This document shows positions 33,565-46,969 of a DNA stretch of 64,000 nt, in pieces. Below the pieces are notes generated by a model. It saw only the letters and a list, made by a program, of their open reading frames with translations. It was not told the DNA's origin and did not search any database. The position numbers and the translations under genes are program-made. The number at the start of each line of letters is the position of its first letter. Position 1 is the first letter of the stretch. The DNA is from Tausonia pullulans (Eukaryota > Basidiomycota > Tremellomycetes > Cystofilobasidiales > Mrakiaceae): positions 1,364,001 to 1,428,000 of the forward strand of contig OX637622.1 of NCBI GenBank assembly GCA_951802195.1. Reading direction: 5' to 3'.

Positions 33565-36431
33565 ATGTCGACCACTGGATCCATCCCTAGCATGGTGGGC
33601 TCACACCAGGCCATGGACAAGAACACCGTCATCGTCGGTGAGTCCGGATGTCCCTCTGCGCGCGGGTAAGAAAGTCGATGGGTCAGCGAGAGGCCAACGC
33701 CGCCGGCAAGAGCCAGAGGGGAGAAGACGAAGGGATCCCGCACGTCATCCACTGGGGCCCTCGCTCTGTCGTCTTCTTCTCTCTTTTGCTCCGCTCTGGA
33801 TCTCTCGCTCTCTGACCAAAAACGGCTGGCTCGAGTCCTCTGGCCGCCCTCGATGTGCTTCGTTGTGTTGTCGCCGTACTCCCTGACAGGGACCGGGTGC
33901 TCAACACTGGAGCGGGCCGGTTCCGGCCGGTCTCTGCCCTCCCCCCTTCTCTCCTCCGGTGAAGAGAGCGGAGAGCGAGAACCGCGCAGATCGAGACGGG
34001 GTTCTCTTCTCTCGTTCCCTGCCGCACCCAAGGAGAGGGCACCAGCGGCGTTTGATCACATTCGACGGCTGCACTCAGCAGCTGCTGTTGTCAGCTGGGC
34101 GGGCAAACGGCGGAGCACGAGGTCCGCTGCCGCGTCAGCCCGTTTCCCCTCCCCCTTGCCTTTCCCATCCCCGTCCTGTCCCCATCGCTCTGGCCTGCTC
34201 CTGTTCTCCGTGCCTCTCCTCTTCTTGAGCTCCCCTTGGCGTGCGCGATCCCTTTAACCCATCCGGGGAAAGACGTGCTGCTCTCTATCGATGCAAATCT
34301 CCGACGACGTCGGGCCGTCTGTCTCCATACCCCACGAAGAACGCCCCGTTATCAAAAGATCGCGCGCCTGCTCTCTTGTCATTTTGTCCCTTCGGCGCTC
34401 GGCCCCGACCCACCCTTCCACCGAGGAGACCTCCCCATACTGACGTGCTCACCTCCCTTGCGATTTCCTCTCAGTCCTCGGCGCGTCGGGAGACCTTGCC
34501 AAGAAGAAGGTGGGCCGTCGCGCGCTCACCTTGTCGTTTGATCCAGTGCTCCAGGAGCTGACAACCTCATCTTTCTTCAACTAGACCTTCCCCGCCCTCT
34601 TCACGCTTTTCCGGCAGGGTCACCTCCCGGCCGGCACGCACGTTGTTGGCTACGCCCGGACGAAGATGGACCCGGACGAGTTCCACAAGCGCGAGACGAG
34701 CTACTTCAAGGAGCCCAAGGAGGCCTCCGAGCAGGAGCTTGTGTGTCGCATTCCTCCGCCTCCTGATCTTGAAGAGCGCTGCAGCTGATGCAAAGGGGTT
34801 GCGCTGTGCCAGGCGGACTGGAAGAAGAAGGTCGACGAGTTCAAGGCGATCAGCACGTACATCTCTGGCGCGTACGACGAGGACGCTGCGTTCCAGGGCC
34901 TCGAGAAGCATCTCAAGGAGATTGAGAGCAAGTACGATGGCGAGGCCAACCGGCTCTTCTACGTGAGTGCGGACGCGGGCGATTTCCCTTGTCGACCGTC
35001 CTGACGTATGCTGGCTCCCCCGCAGATGGCTCTCCCGCCCTCGGTCTTCATCCCCGTCGCCCAGGGTCTCAAGAAGAACAACTACGACATCAAGGGAATC
35101 AAGCGGATTGTCATCGAGAAGCCCTTCGGCAAGGACCTTGAGTCGTCTCGCGCCATGATGACGGACCTCAAGAAGGAGTGGACAGAGGACGAGACGTTCC
35201 GGATCGACCACTACCTCGGCAAGGAGATGATCAAGAACTTGCTTGTCATGCGCTTCGGCAACATCTTCCTTGACGCGGCTTTCAACAAGAACTATGTCTC
35301 CAATGTTCAGATCACGTTCAAGGAGGCCATCGGCACCGAGGGACGTGGAGGCTACTTCGACGAGTTTGGGATTATCCGGGACGTTTGCCAGAACCGTGGG
35401 TAGTCGAATCCTTTCGCTCTCTGTCCTGGCATATCCTGATGCCCTGCTCTAGACCTTCTCCAGGCGCTCTCTGTCCTCACCATGGAGCGTCCCGTCTCGT
35501 TTTCGGCCGAGGACATCCGCGACGAGAAGGTCAAAGTCCTTCGGTGCGTCCCGCCCATCGAGAAGAAGGATGTCCTCCTCGGTCAGTACACTGCCGCCAA
35601 CGGCAAGCCCGGGTATCTCGACGACGACACCGTCCCCAAGGGTTCCAACTGCCCGACGTTTGCCGAGCAGGTCCTCTGGATCAACAACCCCAGGTGGGAG
35701 GGTGTGCCGTTCATCATGAAGGCTGGAAAGGGTGAGGCCGCAAGCGCTCGTTCTTGAGACGAGTCCCGCGCTGACATGTTGATTCATCAGCCCTTAACGA
35801 GGCCAAGGTCGAGATCCGTGTTCAGTACAAGGACGTCACTGGAGGCATCTTCCAGGACATTGCCCGCAACGAAGTGAGCACTCAGCCCTTGATCTCATTC
35901 TAAGAATGCCCGCTTACGTTTTTCCCCTACTTTCCACACCCCTCTCCCCGCTTTGCCAGCTTGTCATCCGCATCCAACCCTCCGAGGCCATCTACATGAA
36001 GATGAACGCCAAGACCCCCGGCCTCGTCACGCGCGCCATGCCCACGGAACTCGACCTGACGTACAAGCGTCGGTTCCAGGACACGGTTATCCCCGAGGCC
36101 TACGAGGCCCTCATCCTCGATGCCATCAAAGGCGACCACTCCAACTTTGTTCGCGATGACGAGCTCGATGCCGCCTGGAAGATCTTCACGCCCATCTTGC
36201 ACTGGATCGAGGGGAAGGAGGGGGGCGAGACGCCCAAGCCGGAGCCGTACCCCTACGGATCGAGGGGACCCAAGCAGGTGGACGAGTTCACTGAAAAGGT
36301 GGGTGTCGTCGTCTGTTCTTCCTTTGCATGCTCCAAACAAACCACTGACCGGCTGGGTCTCTCTACAGTACGGCTTCAAGCGCTCCAACGACGGCTACGC
36401 CTGGCCCACCACCTCAATGGCCAACCTATAA
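33565..36431 (+). CDS. ZWF1: Glucose-6-phosphate 1-dehydrogenase
   Basis: First and NADPH-forming step of the oxidative pentose phosphate pathway. Exons 33565-33637, 34475-34509, 34585-34740, 34813-34962, 35026-35395, 35453-35731, 35791-35873, 35960-36298 and 36369-36431 give 515 aa, the usual family length. The nucleotide motif [12 protein letters not shown] starts in exon 2. The substrate/catalytic motif [10 protein letters not shown] (residues about 197-206) and [12 protein letters not shown] are intact. C-terminal signatures include FIMKAGKALNEAK and [22 protein letters not shown] 33565 is preferred because it gives family length and a better context; ATG 33442 is in frame and would yield 556 aa. 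Intron 1 is 837 nt, by far the longest intron in the window. Confidence 0.95.
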
Positions 36432-37363
36432 ACGTCTCAATCATCCGCCCGTGCTTCTCCTTGCTAGCTATCATGTGTAGTATTTTTCCCTTGGGAAGCG
36501 AAGCGGCGTCCCTCTTCCTCTTCCCGGACCCAAATACCACGATCTTTCTCCCTTGTTCATTGAAACGTCTTTACTTGACTTGCCCCCTCCTTCTCCTACG
36601 CCTCTGTGTGTTTGTGCCTCCGTGAAAGATGATGCCAAAAAGAAGAAAAAAAAAACAGATAGGCAGACGAAAGGTTGCATTGATAGATCTCTCTTCCCTC
36701 CTGGTTGGGCGCAGTGTCGCTCTCGCTCTGCTGCTTTCGGGCCTAGGCAGAAGCATCTAGATGCTGAAGTCATTACGTTCGTCCCCCGTCGTGGACGCGG
36801 CCTCGCTCTCCTTCCACTCGGGAATAGGAAGAGAGGACAGAGACGAAGACGGGGTCCATCTTGGGAGGGACGTCTCCACATTCCTCCCTTCTCCAGCGGA
36901 TCAACCGTGAGCTCCTTCGTTCTTGCACGAGCGGCTGCTTGGTCAAAGGGGCGGGAGGGGGGGGGGGGGGGGGGGGGAAGGGGAATAGGGAGGGAGGCAC
37001 GTTCCTCCGATGCGCAGGGGAGCCAGCTTTTCCGTCCGTACGGCTTGTGTCTGGTTGTGTCGGTCGTCTGTGGTAGGCTGGGTCCGGCTGGGTGAGGCGC
37101 GCGCCGACAAACTGAGCGGTGATGGGGCGGAGGGAGGCCTAAGGAGGGGTCGTCGGCAGCAGACGGCCGGACGTTGAGCCGTTGAAGGTTCAAACGAGAT
37201 GAAGATCTGGAAGCAGGAAGGTCAGTGACGAGATCAGCGATAGGCGGTTGGAAGGGACATAGAGAGAACAAGGAAGGGCTCACCGCAGGTGGGGCGAGCG
37301 AGCGCGCCGATGGCTCTCTCTTCGTCGATCAACATCGCCCTCTGTCAAAGACGCCTCGGGTCC
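36432..37363. other. Intergenic, convergent 3' regions of ZWF1 and DPH4
   Basis: 932 bases between convergent stops, purine-rich on the plus strand in places, with an A-rich run near 36641-36655 and a long G run (annotated separately). No gene is seen. Confidence 0.5.
36957..36977 (+). repeat. Poly-G run (21 G)
   Basis: An uninterrupted run of 21 G between the 3' ends of ZWF1 and DPH4. It is the longest homopolymer in the window and, like the one at 6890-6908, is on the plus strand. Confidence 0.9.
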
Positions 37364-38119
37364 TCAGATCTCCTCCTCCTTCACCTCCCCCACCTCCTCC
37401 GTCTCATCCTCCTCGTCATTGTCCTCCACGACATCATACCCAACCCCAACCCAATCCCCGCACCCTTCACACCCAACGACGTCCACCCCGCGCTCGAGGT
37501 CCTCCGTCCGAACGAGGAACACCCCGCCACACCGACACGGGTGGGTATAGTGCGTTGGCTCGATATCCTCTTCCTCCTCCTCTCCAGAGAGGTCCGCGGC
37601 AGGGGCATAGTGCGGATCAAAGTCTTCAAGGGAGATGGTGGTGCGCGGAACGAGACCGGTGGAGGTTTCGGTGTGCACTGGGACTGGACGACGTTGCAAA
37701 ACAATGAGGGGTGCACGTCAGCCTTAGATGACACTCTAAGATTCGTCGTGAGGGATCCTAGAACACACCTTGACCAAGAGGAGCCCCTCCCCGAGCCACC
37801 CTCGCCAGCTCCCTATTATACACCTCGCGCGCCTCTGCGTCCCGGAGACACTCCCATGCCTCAGTGAGGCGATGAACGATATCAACGCCTTCCTCATTGG
37901 CAGCTGTGGACCTTGCTTTATCGGGATGCCACTAGGTGAGCGAGCTGTCAGCGGACCTGGGACGCGCACGGGGGGGAACTGGAACAGAGGACAGAACGCG
38001 ACGCGAAATAAACGCACAAGCAGGAGCTGCCTTCGCCAGGCCGCGCGGAGCTCAGCGAGGGGGGCTGAGGGGGAGACGCCGAGGACATCATAGTGCGTCC
38101 TGGGTGCGGCGGCGGACAT
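37364..38119 (-). CDS. DPH4: Diphthamide biosynthesis protein 4 (J-domain, CSL zinc finger)
   Basis: Co-chaperone that supplies iron or electrons for the first step of diphthamide synthesis on eEF2 (yeast Jjj3). Exons in transcript order are 38119-38018, 37931-37769 and 37683-37364, giving 194 aa. The J-domain has THYDVLGVSPSAPLAELRAA and, after the first intron, WHPDKA with the essential HPD at residues 36-38. The C-terminal CSL zinc finger has its four cysteines (138, 140, 160, 163) in HPCRCGGVF and DVVGCEGCGDW. A Glu-rich linker and an acidic C-terminal tail flank the finger. The exon-3 acceptor was chosen at 37684-37685 because the nearer AG runs into a stop. Length and domain order match the family. 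Confidence 0.92.
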
Positions 38120-40293
38120 GGTGTGTAGGCGTTGGTTGTCGTCGGAGAGAAGGTGTTGGGTAAAAGGACGGCAAGGAGACATGGTGCGCCACGTGCCTTG
38201 CTTGACAACCACGACACGAATGACCTTTGTCATGTATCTCTAGTACGAACAAAATATGAGAAAACGTAGAAATTATTTCTTTGTGTGCTCTGACTCTCTG
38301 GACGGACGGACATCGGTCGTCTAAACGGTCTCCTCTGATCCTTCCCGGCGGGCTGTCGGGTATATGCGAAGGCTCTGCCCCTGGTTCCCTCGACCTTCCA
38401 CGTCTACCCTCTTACAACCTACCTTCGGCCATGTCGGCCGCAGACATGTAAGTCTTAGTTCGATACCCTCTGATGTATGTGTAGGCTGGTCCCTCCCCTG
38501 CCCAATCATCTGACAGGTCCTAGGTTTCGCGCTCGGCCGCGTCTCCATCAAAATATCGCCACCCTCAATCTCCAAGAAATCATGATCTTAGATAGTGGAA
38601 CGTCGGCTTACATCACTTTTATGGAGCCTGAGTTGTCTACCGTACCCTAAAGGCCAGTCCCCACCCTCCTTCATGCTCACTCCAGGGTGAGTCGACCCTG
38701 AAGACCTGATAGACCACTGGATCTCTCGCTTCCCATCCTCTACCAGACGCTCCCTGCCTCATACGACTACCGTTGAAAAAACGACAAGAGGCTCTTGAGA
38801 TAAATCAAGGAGGACTCCACCTTTTTTGGACTACGTTCGCAAGACGCCCACCGCTCAGTAGCCCCATCGACTGCACCAGCAGATGGGACTCTCTCTCTGC
38901 TTTCTACGTCTGTTGGGATGGCCTGATTCCTCCCTGTGGTATGTAGCAGTGGGGGTTCACGTTCGACTTCAATGGTATCTCCCCCATCGTGCGCGAGATC
39001 TATAGTGAGGCTCCCAGCTTCAAAGGCGTTCACATCGACTCTGGGTCCTCTCCTCCATCGCCCCCGTGTCGCTTTGGATGCACAACCTTGTCAATCTCCA
39101 GCGGGTGCGCCCTGCCCACCCTACGTCGCCTTCCCATGCGGGGTCTGTCCCGCGCGCTCGAGGGGTCAAGTTGTGGACAAAAACGGAGTGGCCTTCGAGC
39201 TCTAGGGGAGAAGGAGTGACGAGGGCGTTTCGACACACAAGATGAGCCTGCGTCGATGTGACTCGGCCAGTGAAGAGTTGACGAATGACGAACAGCGGTC
39301 GACGACGTGCCACATTTTTATGGCTTCCTTGGATCTAGAAATCATTCACGCTTCCGAGAGGATGACATGAGTCTGATCTCAAGCCAATGTCGGAATGAGG
39401 CAAGGGTGATCTTTTATTTCTCAGGAAAAGGCAGCGCCTTCGCTGGGTTCCGACAGGGTAAACGCTCCGCTGTGCTCGCCGCCAACGGCGAGTCGACACA
39501 ACGCCAATGGATTTCGGGTCTCATGATTGAGATCAGGGGCAAGGGGTCAGGACTAATGTGCATAATCGGACTTTTGGAATCGGGTGGTAGATTGTTAGAG
39601 AGGATCTTCTCGAGTCTCCGTGGTCTTGGTTTGAATGCTGCGCGTCGCTTCGCCATTCGCCCTCGCCCTTTGGAGACTACGACGGCACTGGCACAGTCAA
39701 GTCAGGCAAAGATAGCCCTCCCCTACGAACAAAGGCAGCCCAGTCAGCTCTCGGATAACGTCGGTCACGGGCGTGTAATATGGCGGCGATGCAGCAGAAA
39801 AGCCTCTCGCAACGGCACCTGCAACTGACCCGGCCACTCCTTGCTGCGGTGCGCGCGCACATGCTTCTTTTCGAAGGCGCCTGGCCTGAGTCGCACACCT
39901 TCTGCGCTCTCCGTATATACTCAGGAGCGGTCCGAATGGTCCTCTTTCTGGCCTGGTTTTGAGCCTGGCCGAGGGGTCGTCTCGCTCCTCAAGTAGCCAG
40001 GCTTAGCACGAGCGCGCGTCAGCTGTTGGTTGGCCTCGTCCATTCCCGCTGGCATCACAGAAATCCAACTCTGTTTCTCCTCGTCACTCCTGCTATTCCA
40101 CGCCACAACATATCACTCTCAGTTCTCTTTTACGGCCACCCTCTCGCTTTCACGCAAGACTCCGGAATGACAACGGAAGGAGGAGTTTTTGTTTTTGGGT
40201 TGCTCATCGTATGCATAAGCGTCCCCGACGTCCGCCAGAGACAGGGGAGGAAAGAAGAAGAAAGACACAAATGAAACCCCACACGCGTCCCGT
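38120..40293. other. Gene-poor stretch of about 2.2 kb
   Basis: Between DPH4 and eL42. It should contain the DPH4 promoter on its left and the eL42 3' UTR on its right. The middle shows no codon-biased frame. The longest open frame (39307-39828, plus) has no recognisable motif and is probably chance. A short retroelement-protease-like motif is annotated separately. The lower C/G content and lack of frame are compatible with a decayed insertion. Confidence 0.5.
38582..38650 (+). mobile_element. Possible fossil fragment of a Ty1/Copia-like protease
   Basis: The translated segment MILDSGTSAYITFMEPEL resembles the aspartic protease active-site region of Ty1/Copia elements (LDSGASxHMT-like). I could not follow integrase, reverse transcriptase or LTRs around it. 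If real, it is a small, old, broken remnant. Chance similarity is a serious alternative. Confidence 0.25.
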
Positions 40294-41547
<1,254 letters not shown>

Positions 41548-42466
41548 CTTGACTAATAGGCGGTGGGAGCGAGTTTTCGCAAAGTCCAAGGGCGTCGTGA
41601 GAAGACAAGGAGACCGAGCGAGGCGGCGCGGCGAAGTGGGGATCGAATTGGGTAGGCGACCGAGCGAGAAGTCCAACGAAACGCGCCACGAGCGTCCATA
41701 GGAAAGGCCAACGGGATAGCCAGACAAGCAAGATGCAAGCAGCAGGTGGAGCAGGCGAGTCCACGTGAGCGGAGGTCCGATGAGAGAAGGGTGAAGAGCA
41801 AATGAAGAAGCGGGAGACGAAGACAAGGAGAGAAGAGAGAGCAGGGAATGTCAGCCAGGCCGTTGCTTGGTCGGCTGGCACGAGGCGAACCTGGATGGCA
41901 AGCGAGGAGGAGAGGAGTGTTGATCCTTACGTGCAAAGGTGAGAGGTGAAGGAAAGGAAGCGTCCAAGGGAGAAGACGCGAAGGCGCAAGGGGGGCCTGC
42001 CAAAACTTCAGGCCGCCTGGGCAGAGCGGGCGGGCGCAAGCAGGGCGAGCGCGCCTGGCCGTCCGTGCGCTGCGGCCTCCAAGGGGACTCAACGACGACC
42101 ACCGTCGCTGAAGTCAAAGCCGTTTCCTGCTTGTCCTTCAATCTTCAGTGTTCCTCTTCCCATGAATCTTGCTCGTATTTTCTCACAAACATTGGGGGCG
42201 TTTGGGCCCGTTCCGTTGGCGGTACATCAACTAGTAGCCAGCCAGCAAATGTCTTGAAAGTATTCAACCTTCATTCAAGTATGCTGAAGAACGACCTCAT
42301 GGCTTCAAGCAGTTCTCTGCCTTCGGAGGTCCGTCTCATAGCTCACGCGTGTCGCCAGTCGATATCTGGCGTCGGCGCGCTCATTTTCTTGTTTTTCAGT
42401 GGCAACAACACAACGAGCACGCACGCGCGCCCACATGAAGAGCACAACGCAGACATCTATCACCCA
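41548..42466. other. Intergenic, eL42 promoter and eIF3j 3' region
   Basis: 919 bases. The part next to eL42 is purine-rich on the plus strand, meaning pyrimidine-rich in the eL42 sense direction, as in other promoters here. A minus-strand open frame (41553-42092) lies inside this tract and is judged spurious. Confidence 0.5.
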
Positions 42467-43869
42467 TCACATGAAGTCGTCGTCTCCGCTATAAGAGAGA
42501 AGGAACGGGAGATGTTTGAGCAGTCAGCACTGACGTTCTCGACACGCCACAATACAAGATGATTAAGACCCACTCATCGAGAGCATCGTCGTAGACCCGA
42601 GTGTCGGCCCTGCAGAGTCGAGATGCACAATGGGATCAGTCCTGTCCCACAACCCAAATCCTCCTCTAAGATGCTACTCACATGTGGACGGCCTTGTTGG
42701 CACCAAGCGTCGGCTTGGCCTTGGTCGACTTCTTCTTGCCGCTTACCTTGTCGCGCTGCTCCTGCTGCTTCGTGTTGGCGACGACCGAGAGCGCCGAGGC
42801 AGTCTTGCGGACCTCTGAGTCCTTGAGGGACTCGCAAAGCTGGGTGGCGTGTGTGGTGACAAAGTGGGAGAAGAGGGGGTTCGAGGCGTGGCGGGCGATG
42901 ACGAGCTGGTAGACCTGGTCTGAAAACCGCTCAAAGTCCTGCTTGGTCTTGCAGGGCATCGTGAGGAGCGACTCGAGCGACTTGTCTGGGCACGCGACGA
43001 CAGAGAGAAACGGCGGGCGAGGCGAGGCGAGGGAAGTAGCTATCGTCAGCGCGCTTGTTCAAAACCGCCACAGACTCAGAAGAGAGAGGCCATGACTCAC
43101 CTTCGATGGCAGCAGAGCCAAGAAGGTCAGATGCGTTTTGGAGGTCGGCCTCAAGCTCCTGCTGCCTCTCAAGTCGCCGCCGCTCCTGCGGGGTGATCAA
43201 GAGCATGGGATCGTCTCCTCCGTTGAGCTGGAGAAGGCAAGCTCGACTATCAGCCAGTCAATCGAGCGAGATACTGTCCTGAGAGACGACTCACAGCAGC
43301 CTCACGTGCGGCCTTCTCGGCAGCCTCCTTCTCGGCGAGCTTGGCCTTGAGGGTACCCTTCTTCTTGGGCGGCGCCACGACGGCGGGCTTGACCTTCTCC
43401 GACTCGGAGAGGGGGTCGGCGTCCCAGTCGTCCTGTGGTGGAAGGAACAGGATATAACCGGAGGAGCAGGGCCAGGAGTCGAGGCGGGGTTGTTGTCCGA
43501 GAAGGAGACAGGCAGGCAGGTAGGCGGGGACACGCGCGTCACAGGCAGGAGCGTCAGTCGGTCGTGTGCGGCGGGGGGACGGGGGGTAAGAGTTGAGGCC
43601 TGGTCAGCGTCGTTGCCCATTCGTTGATCCTCTGGCATGAACGCACCTCGGACCTCTCCTCCTCGTCCTCTCCGGCGAAGCGGCTCTTCTTAGGAAGCAC
43701 GACCGGAACGGCAGGCGCGGTCGTGGGCTCGTCGTCCTTGTCTGGCGAGGAGAAGCGGCGCGAAGGAAGCGAAGAATGGTAAGCGGCTTGCCGTCAGAAC
43801 TGAGGGACGCCTCAGGCAACAAGTGGCGCCAAGGGAAGATAGGAACGAACCCCAATCGTCGTCGGACAT
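42467..43869 (-). CDS. HCR1: Translation initiation factor eIF3 subunit J
   Basis: Loosely bound eIF3 subunit that helps 40S recruitment, start selection and termination. Exons in transcript order are 43869-43851, 43741-43647, 43432-43295, 43227-43101, 42985-42682, 42609-42574 and 42488-42467, giving 246 aa. The acidic start MSDDDWGDKDDEP and EERSEDDWDADPLSESEK are typical. They are followed by a Lys/Ala-rich helix, then the conserved core SLESLLTMPCKTKQDFERFS. The C-terminus ends ALDDGDDDFM, restored only if the last intron uses the GTGGGT donor just after 42574; reading through would replace it with an unrelated tail. Transcription is in tandem with IWS1 and eL42 on the same strand, with no obvious sharing. 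Confidence 0.9.
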
Positions 43870-44230
43870 GTCTAAAGTGTAAGGAGGCGGGGTCGGGGGG
43901 TGGTCGGGAGGGGAGACTCTTTATGCCCTCTGGCCTTGTCCTCTCCGGCAGCAAGCAGCTCGCGACAAGTCGCCTTATGGGGAGGTCACGTAACCTTGTC
44001 GCCCTTGACTCTCCACACTCTCTCAACTTCTGAGCTCCATATTCCGAGACAAAGTGGTGTACACATAGCGGTCGTGACATCTGCAGCTCGCCCTCCATCA
44101 GAACTCCTCGATCCTCCTCCTGACTCCTGACACAACTCAACGCGCGCTCGTGCGCTCCACACACGCGGACCCTGCCTGAACCTCATCCGGACAAAGGATA
44201 AAGCCCAAGTCTGGTTTACGGCTTATCTCC
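43870..44230. other. Intergenic, eIF3j promoter and IWS1 3' region
   Basis: 361 bases between two minus-strand genes, with nothing recognisable beyond the expected promoter and 3' UTR. Confidence 0.5.
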
Positions 44231-46381
44231 TTACTGCCTCTGCGACGCCCTGGCCGTGTTGAGCGCCTTTTTGACCTTCTTCATCCTCTCGGCCTCCCTC
44301 TGCCTCTGCGCCTGGGCTTGCGATGCAGCGCCGTCCCGGTTGCCTTGGCTCGAAGGGCCCTGGGAAGAGGCACCGCCCGTGGCATCATACTTGGGCGCGT
44401 GGGTGTATGTGACATTCTTCAAGAAAAAGGGGAGGAGGAACGCGACTCGGTCAATATATGGGCATGGCGGGATAGGCGACGACGCCGAAATTCATTCACC
44501 GAGGGTGCCGGGATCCGAACGTTGCGCCGCTTCTTGTCCTTGGTGCCCTGCGTCTCGAGCCCGCCGTAGCCGTGGATGGCATCCTTCTTGATGACGGACC
44601 CATCAAGCTGAGTCGCCCGCGACCGCTCAATGTCGATCGTCGGGACTGATTTCGTCCTGAACGAGCTCGACCGCTTGATGATGGGTCGCGACCAGGCAGC
44701 AAGGAGCATCTCGGCTTGACGCTTAATGTGCGAGGTCGAGCGAAGTGATTTGGAGTAGAAGAGGACGACCTTTCCGAGCTCAGAGGCCTTTAGCGTGTCT
44801 GTGTCGAGGGGCATCTAGGATAGCGAGACGTCAGTGTGTACGTCTCGGGGTAGATGGAAGGATTGAGACGGCGAACCTTGACGAGAATGTCAAAGAAAGA
44901 GTTTTGAATGTCGAGCGCGGGGAGCGACTTGTCCCTGAGCGGTTCGAGCCAGATCTTGACTGCCTTAAGGAGGCCATTGTCGATGATCGACTGCGCCATG
45001 GTCGACCTGAAGTGACACGAGGAGAAAGGTAAACGCCTTGTTGCAACAGCCGGGAGTTCGAGATGCACTCACTGTTGCAGAACGTTCATGACCTCTCGCA
45101 GCATCGACAGCTTCGCCGTCGCAGGCCGCTTCTCCGAGATGGCAACGTCGTCCGCCTTAGCAGCAGCCTCCATCTTCTCACGCAGCATCGCCACACGCTC
45201 GTCGTTAAGCTCGTCAAGATCCTGAGAGGGAGTCCAAAGAGTGGTCAGAATGCGTCCGGCCGACTACATCGTCGGTTCCATCGTGGGAAGGAGAGCAAGC
45301 ACCCACATCATCCCCGCCCTTCTTCGACTTCTTCTTCTTCTTCGCCGGCTTGATGATGGCGTCGATCTTTTGGTTCAAACGAATTTTGCGGACTGGAAAG
45401 CAAGGGCAGGGTCAGGACCTGTCAATCGAAACGGGAGACACATCTCGGCGCGCCAGCCCTTTCTACAAGGGAAACGTCCAGCCGCAGTGTAAGCGATCCA
45501 AAAAGACATCTGTAATTCCAGTAACCCGGTCTATTACAGGCCATGTTTGGAAGCATGCGGCTGGATGGGGCGGCGGCAAGACGCTCTTCGAAAGGTCCTC
45601 ACGATCGTCCTCGTTCAAATCGACGGGCATCTCCTCCTCCTCCTCTACCGGGGCACTCTTCCTCTTCTTGGGGGCCGACTTTCTGCTCATCGTTCAGCCA
45701 GACATCAGTATCTCGCTCAGCGTTGACTGGCTGTCCGCGCAACAACAGCAAGAGAGGTGGTCAGGCGGCTCGACGAGCCCAAACGCACCTTCGCTTCTCC
45801 CCATCCTCACCCTGCCCACTCCGACTTGAAGACCCCTTCTTCTTGATCGATGGCAGCCGGTCATCTCCTCCATCAAACTCCCCATCAGAGCCACTGGCGC
45901 TCGCCTGACGCTCCTCTCGATCCTCGTCGCCGGCCCCTCCGCCGCTCCCGGAACTCCTCGAGCGCGACCGCGTCGGGGATCGCGACTTGCCACTGCCGGC
46001 TGTGGGAGAAAGTGCGGGGGAGTCTCGTCTTGGGGATACTGGTTGGTTGATTCAGATTCGAGACTGTCAGGGTGGGTCTTCTTGGGAGAGGGAGGGAGGA
46101 GAGAGACAGCCCGACGCACCCCGATTCTCCTCATCCGCGTCACTAAGGTCAGAGTCGGACTCGCCGCCCCCACCGAAGATACGCCGTTCAAGGTCGTCCT
46201 TCTCGGCGTCGACCTGGGCGGCGGGTGCCAATGGAGTGTATTAGTCAGCTGAGAAGAGGAAGGGCCGAGAGACCGCGACGCGCGCGCAGAGGCAGAAGAG
46301 AGCGAAAGGGAGACGACACACGACTTGCTGCTGATTGCTCTCGACTTGCAGCTTTGGTCGCGAGTCCTCGTTGTCCGACAT
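44231..46381 (-). CDS. IWS1: Transcription elongation factor IWS1 / SPN1
   Basis: Partner of SPT6 on elongating RNA polymerase II. Exons in transcript order are 46381-46322, 46213-46120, 46038-45789, 45682-45603, 45392-45307, 45221-45073, 45006-44877, 44814-44500 and 44416-44231, giving 449 aa. The N-terminal 170 residues are acidic and Ser/Arg-rich ([28 protein letters not shown]), as in other IWS1 proteins. The conserved TFIIS-N/IWS1 domain runs from about residue 200 ([18 protein letters not shown]) through [20 protein letters not shown] and [20 protein letters not shown] to [15 protein letters not shown]. The basic C-terminal tail is Gln/Ala-rich. The exon-1 donor could lie one codon earlier. 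The final acceptor is AAG, weaker than usual. Confidence 0.9.
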
Positions 46382-46969
46382 GCTGGATTGGAGCGGGCGC
46401 AAAGGGCGAAGGGCTAGTTTGTAGGGTTGATGTGGTTCGAAGGTTGACGGCGAGTCGAGCGCTGACGAGAGGAACGCGCGAAGGCTGCTGTTATTCGCGG
46501 ATGTGTCCGTCGTCTTGACACCGGTTGGCACCCTCCCTTATCCAACAAGCCTTGCAGAACTGCGGAATCTTTCATTAAGCCAGAAGAAGTAGCAGCAGAA
46601 GCAGAAGCAAAAGCAGAAGACTCAAAAAAAGATACGAGAGCAAGAAAAAAAGGGGACAACAAAAAAAACTCGAGATCTCAACCGCGGTGTCTGCGCCCGC
46701 CAGTGCACGATCCCGAACGCAAGTGAATAGATTAGAACAAGACGAAATTGGAGATAACGAGAGAAAATGAAGAAGAAGGGAGGCTATGGATGGGATGGGA
46801 TTGGCGAGATGGGACCAGACAACGAGAGAAGGAAATATAGACCGTAAGAGAGTGTGTGGAGACGACTAAGATCGCGAGACGACAGATTGAGGCGAGATAA
46901 ATGCAAGAGAAAGTTAAGAAAAGATGGGAACCGTGAGACCAAGGAGTGTGAGAGACGGGGAATAACGAG
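46382..46969. other. Intergenic, IWS1 promoter and 3' region of the unknown gene
   Basis: 588 bases. The stretch 46620-46910 is unusually A/G-rich and A-rich on the plus strand compared with coding neighbours. No gene is seen. Confidence 0.5.

Noticed and set aside
36471-37283. 270-aa minus-strand open frame spanning the poly-G run
   Set aside because: It is built on homopolymer and repeat sequence between convergent genes, with no conserved motif.
39307-39828. 173-aa plus-strand open frame in the gene-poor island
   Set aside because: No motif, no codon bias and no splice signals consistent with a gene. Kept only as part of the island description.
41553-42092. 179-aa minus-strand open frame upstream of eL42
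   Set aside because: It lies in the C/T-rich promoter tract of eL42. The Arg/Ser/Pro/Leu-rich composition is what such a tract yields in any frame.
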